DNA of 64,000 nt, taken from positions 309,228,092-309,292,091 of the forward strand of contig OY282558.1 of assembly GCA_958295665.1 (NCBI GenBank). The letters run 5' to 3'. A program made the position numbers and the translations under genes. Below the pieces are notes generated by a model. That model ran no database searches and was not told where the DNA came from. It saw only the letters and a list, made by a program, of their open reading frames with translations. This document shows, piece after piece, positions 60,364 through 64,000 of the stretch (its first letter is position 1; each line of letters opens with the position of its first letter). Source of the DNA: Tipula vernalis (lineage: Eukaryota > Arthropoda > Insecta > Diptera > Tipulidae).

Positions 60364-61984
60364 ATTTTTTATACACAAAAATTATTACCTTAATTTTAAT
60401 TTTTTTCAATTAAAAGAAACAAAACAATTTGTCGACTAAATCAATAATAAACAACTTAAAATTTGAGGTTCAGGCCGCCCAACTGAAAACATGTTATACT
60501 AGCAAGTAAATAATTCTGATCGTAAATTGGAAACCCCAAACCCTTAATTTAATCGGTTTGAACCTCCCTAATAACACAAATTAATTTATTTTCAACAAAA
60601 AGTTATATTTTCTTTATAATTTATAAATACATACTGATATGCATATTTTTTTTTTAAGGGTTTTGTATTTAAATAACCATAAATCAACAAGCTCTAAATT
60701 TTAAATTGCGTATAATAATTCAATACAAAATCAAAATAAATAAAATTCAAAATACATTATATTACTATTAAGATTTAAAATTTATATATAAAATAATGAA
60801 AGGAAAAATACAAAAAAAAAAAATTAGTATTTTATTTATTATTATTATTTTGTTTTTATTAAAGTTTTTTTATATAAATATTAAGAATTATTCAAAATTA
60901 AGATTTTAAGATTTTTTTTTTAAAATATTTTTTAAGCCAGATGGCAGAAACCATTACAAGATGTTACAATTTTTTTTCGTTTGCCAATTTTTTTTTCTAA
61001 ATAATATATTTCTTAATAATTTGTATTCTTAAAATGATGTTTTTATTAATAATATTAAGTAATAAGAATAATCATAAAAAATATGAAAGTAATTAATCAA
61101 ATTTATATATGTACCTATATGAATGAATATTTAATTTAATTTAATTAAAAATAAAAAATTCAGAGAAGAAAATGTTATTGTTTGTTTAATATGAGCCTTC
61201 TTCCAGTTCAACTTGAGCTAGACCCATATTCTGGTTTTCACCTCAGTGAACGGCTCACTCCATCATTCCGAGTCGTGTCGTCTTGTGCCCAATGAAACAA
61301 ACAACCAGATTATCTTCGAAATCTGGAAATTAAGTCATCATTCGGTATGAATGTCGCAAACTCGCAATGACCTAGTACTAATCTTGTGTTGTTTAATATG
61401 GTTGTTATCTACATTCAAATAGCTAGGTACTTAAAATGAGATTTCATATTTACTTGTTTTATTGTATTGAAAATGGAAAATTTGGTACCAAAAAAACTTG
61501 TAAACGTCCGGGATGGTATTAATACCATAAAAAAAAAAAATATTTTCAAATTCGATAACGGGTTATGATATACTAATTTTTTAAATATTTGACCCGCCAC
61601 AAGGAGTCGTAACTATCAAATATGTCTTATAACAAAATTTGATGCGAATGCGGGAAACATGGAACAAAAACCCAATTCAACGTTATTCAAAACAATCTTA
61701 AAAAATATTAGCATATCTTACTTTGTCTAATCATGTGGCTGAGTTTTTTTTTATTTATCTCACAAGGCCAAGGCTCATAACTAAATTTTCAAATATAAAT
61801 ACCTCTGGAACCGCATTGCCAGGAGAAAAATGACAATTTTAGGAATTGTCGGATGCCATGGAAAATTTAAATGTATTGGCAAATTAATAATCAAAAATTT
61901 GTGAAATTGTTTTTGCGATATTCAGTCGTTTTATTATCGAGTTTACATTTTGCTGTGTCAGTGTGTTATGTTTTTATTACGTCG
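60364..61984 (+). other. puf 3' UTR and downstream AT-rich DNA
   Basis: After the TAA at 60361-60363 there are several AATAAA or close variants (for example near 60735) that could be polyadenylation signals. From about 61180 the composition is more mixed, with no recognised feature. Confidence 0.35.
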
Positions 61985-62830
61985 CTAAAGTAAGAAGGTG
62001 TAGCGGCAATCATGACATTGTTGGATGATGGGAAAAGCCAAAGCAACATCGCAAATAAGTTCCCGTAGTACGTACAACGTGTACGGTACTGTACACCGTT
62101 TTGTAGTTTCATCAATTCTTAGATATCGCCATGCAACCGCTGTTACGACCTGCGATGAATTGTTACAGGTACGTAGTATAAAAATATAAATGTAAGCAAA
62201 AGAACAATACAGCGAAGGTTGCAAGAAGCAGATCTTCATTTTATTTATTTTTATTTATTTATTTATAGTATTTTATAAATAATTTAGTATTAAAAGGAAA
62301 AGCACACATGGAAACAAAGCAATCGAAACAAAAAAAAAATGAAGTTACTTCCATTAGGCATAAAAACCTCTTACATTTTTTCAAACAATTTCCACCTCAT
62401 GCTTACACATTCTATTTTGAGCAGTAGCTCATTTACAATAAAATGTACAGCACGAGGTGAAATAATATTAAAAATTAACAAAAATAACAAAGTTAATAAA
62501 AATAAATTAAAAAACTACGTATAATTGTCCATCAATCACGCCACTCCAAAAATGTTGACCTAAATAATTTTATTCATGCACGAAGATCAGCCGAGGAAAA
62601 TTAGACTGAACCTGATTGGAGCCATGTCATATTAATCGATGAATCGAGATTTTGTTTGCGGTCTCCTAAGGGGCAAGAATGAGTATGTACCTTCAGTGAA
62701 AGGGTTCGAGGCGGATCAGTCATGGAATGGGCGGAATTTCGATGGAAGCACGCATCGACCTTTACCTGATGTTGCCAATAAACGTTTTAAATTTTTTTTT
62801 TAAATTTTCATTGTTTGGTTGTTTGGGTTT
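61985..62830 (+). pseudogene. Tc1-like transposase debris
   Basis: Plus strand: AAIMTLLDDGKSQSNIANKF (helix-turn-helix) at 62005-62070 and, after a stretch of unrelated DNA, DWSHVILIDESRFCLRSPKG (first Asp motif) at about 62610-62675, then GGSVMEWAEFRWK. Stops are present and the remainder of the catalytic domain is absent. Confidence 0.55.
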
Positions 62831-63575
62831 TGCTTTAAAATTGAAAAACCTCAACCAAATATTTAGAAAGAGAAGGTCTTACTCACTTTTTTTAAGATTG
62901 TTTTGTATGACCTAAAATTTGGTTTTTGTTTCATCTCTCCAGCTAGTGCTGTTCAAGAGGTATACATATTTGGAATTTTAGTAAAAGCCATGTTGTGGGA
63001 TAAGGAAAACTGTGCTATAAAAAGTTTTCGACACTACCCATCTCTCTAAAAAGAGTAGTGTCGTCGTTAAGTACCATTCATCCCCTATCATTTCCAATTT
63101 TAAACTTCTAAATATCTATTACCGAGATGTTATAAATCAAAATATTAACCCTCGTCCGGGAGCATAACTTTACAACGTTAACAGAGGTACAATTGTACCT
63201 GTTATGATATAAAAACAACTCGACTCCATATCTACGAGGGGGATGGTAAATAATTCTTCCTGAATAAGGCCTACATGAGCTAGACGGGTGGTGGGCTAAC
63301 AAAATTAGCATTTTTGACAAATTTTGAAAATAAATAAAGCATTAAGACTCCGATTTGAAAAAAAAGTCAACTGGACAATGCGGTAATTATTAATGCATCC
63401 GCAGAGTCCTGAGTCACCGAGTATATCACTCAGAAATGGATGTGAGGACCACCGCATTAGTTATTCCATCTTGCGCCATGCGGGGAAATAGTAGGTTTAA
63501 ATTATAAGTATTCCCGATATACCCGCAATAAATTTAATTTATTAATTTTCGATATACTTACATACATACTATATG
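62831..63575. other. Non-coding DNA with a short unexplained GC-richer block
   Basis: 63385-63490 is less AT-rich and contains GCATCCGCAGAGTCC and GGATGTGAGGACCACCGC; it may be a repeat, but I cannot name it. No gene was seen. Confidence 0.3.
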
Positions 63576-63577
63576 TA

Positions 63578-64000
63578 CACGGTGGCCCATTTTAATCGAC
63601 GCATCCACATATTTCCTAAAATACGCTAGCTACAAAAAAATGGTTCACACAAAAGTTATCAAGGACAATGGGGTCATTTGTCTGTACTAATGACCTTGAT
63701 CTTCAGTTCAATTTTCATGGTCAGTTGAAGATCAAGGTGATTTCTTAGGAACTGCTATTCTTGACACAGGATTCGAAAAGAGTGGGAAATTTTACATTCG
63801 AAATAACATTTAATGGTTTGTTATTGTGACCTCGAGAAGGGCAAATCAAGGTTAAATGTTTGAAAAGCACTCAGAAGCTGTTGGTTCATATTTGAGGGGT
63901 TTCCTTGGCACAATAAACATTTGAAGTATCTTTAATAAGTAGGTAGGATGCGAAATGATGATCTTGACTTTAAAGTCAATTTTCAAGGTTATTTGTAATT
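63578..64000. mobile_element. End of an IS630-type DNA transposon, cut by window end (tentative)
   Basis: CACGGTGGCCCATTTTAAT after a TA at 63578 resembles insect Tc1/mariner-superfamily ends (compare AGGGTGGGCCA at 41950). Internally a palindrome around TTGATCTTCAGTTCAA...TTGAAGATCAA lies at 63690-63740, and a related GATCTTGACTTTAAAGTCAA word is at 63960. The other end is outside the window. Confidence 0.3.

Noticed and set aside
1..64000. CRISPR array, operon-type defence cluster or other prokaryotic system
   Set aside because: No regularly spaced short direct repeats with unique spacers, and spliced genes show the DNA is eukaryotic.

Overview
The window is AT-rich genomic DNA of an insect. 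The evidence is the set of interrupted genes with insect-type products (Golgi alpha-mannosidase II, a USP34/puffyeye deubiquitinase, a CLIP-domain protease related to Drosophila snake) and the mix of jockey-like LINEs, Ty3/gypsy, mariner/Tc1, MULE/FLYWCH and Penelope-like elements. The mannosidase resembles the Drosophila protein closely, so I lean towards a dipteran; that is inference. Well over half of the window is transposon-derived.

Layout. 1-3480 is the 3' part of a jockey-clade LINE. 3500-5130 holds a transposase remnant and a long inverted repeat built from a tyrosine-recombinase gene fragment. 5190-9600 carries MITEs and a decayed FLYWCH/MULE transposon. About 10130-14095 is a broken Ty3/gypsy element on the minus strand, itself split by a 697-bp solo LTR. 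15783-16316 (minus) holds the first two exons of an ERMARD-like gene. 16686-20258 (minus) is a complete four-exon Golgi alpha-mannosidase II gene. 20766-26430 is a dense, nested cluster of inverted-repeat elements, several flanked by TTAA, plus a tRNA-like SINE.

From 26834 to 60363 (plus) runs one gene, the USP34/puf ortholog. I could build it as 17 exons with GT-AG introns and an open frame throughout, giving 3652 codons before the stop. The first exon codes for only 14 residues. Intron 10 is 21.4 kb and contains a complete four-exon CLIPC-type serine protease on the opposite strand (46916-48287), a Tc1-like element with a second transposon inserted in it, several mariner copies, LINE and Penelope-like fragments, and many MITEs. 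Downstream of puf (60364-64000) there is only UTR, AT-rich DNA and DNA-transposon debris.

The host genes have unrelated jobs: N-glycan trimming in the Golgi, deubiquitination, and an extracellular proteolytic cascade. No operon-like or defence-system arrangement was seen. The most unusual structures are the near-perfect 389-bp inverted repeat at 4184-5125, the TTAA-flanked element cluster, and the nested protease in the giant puf intron.
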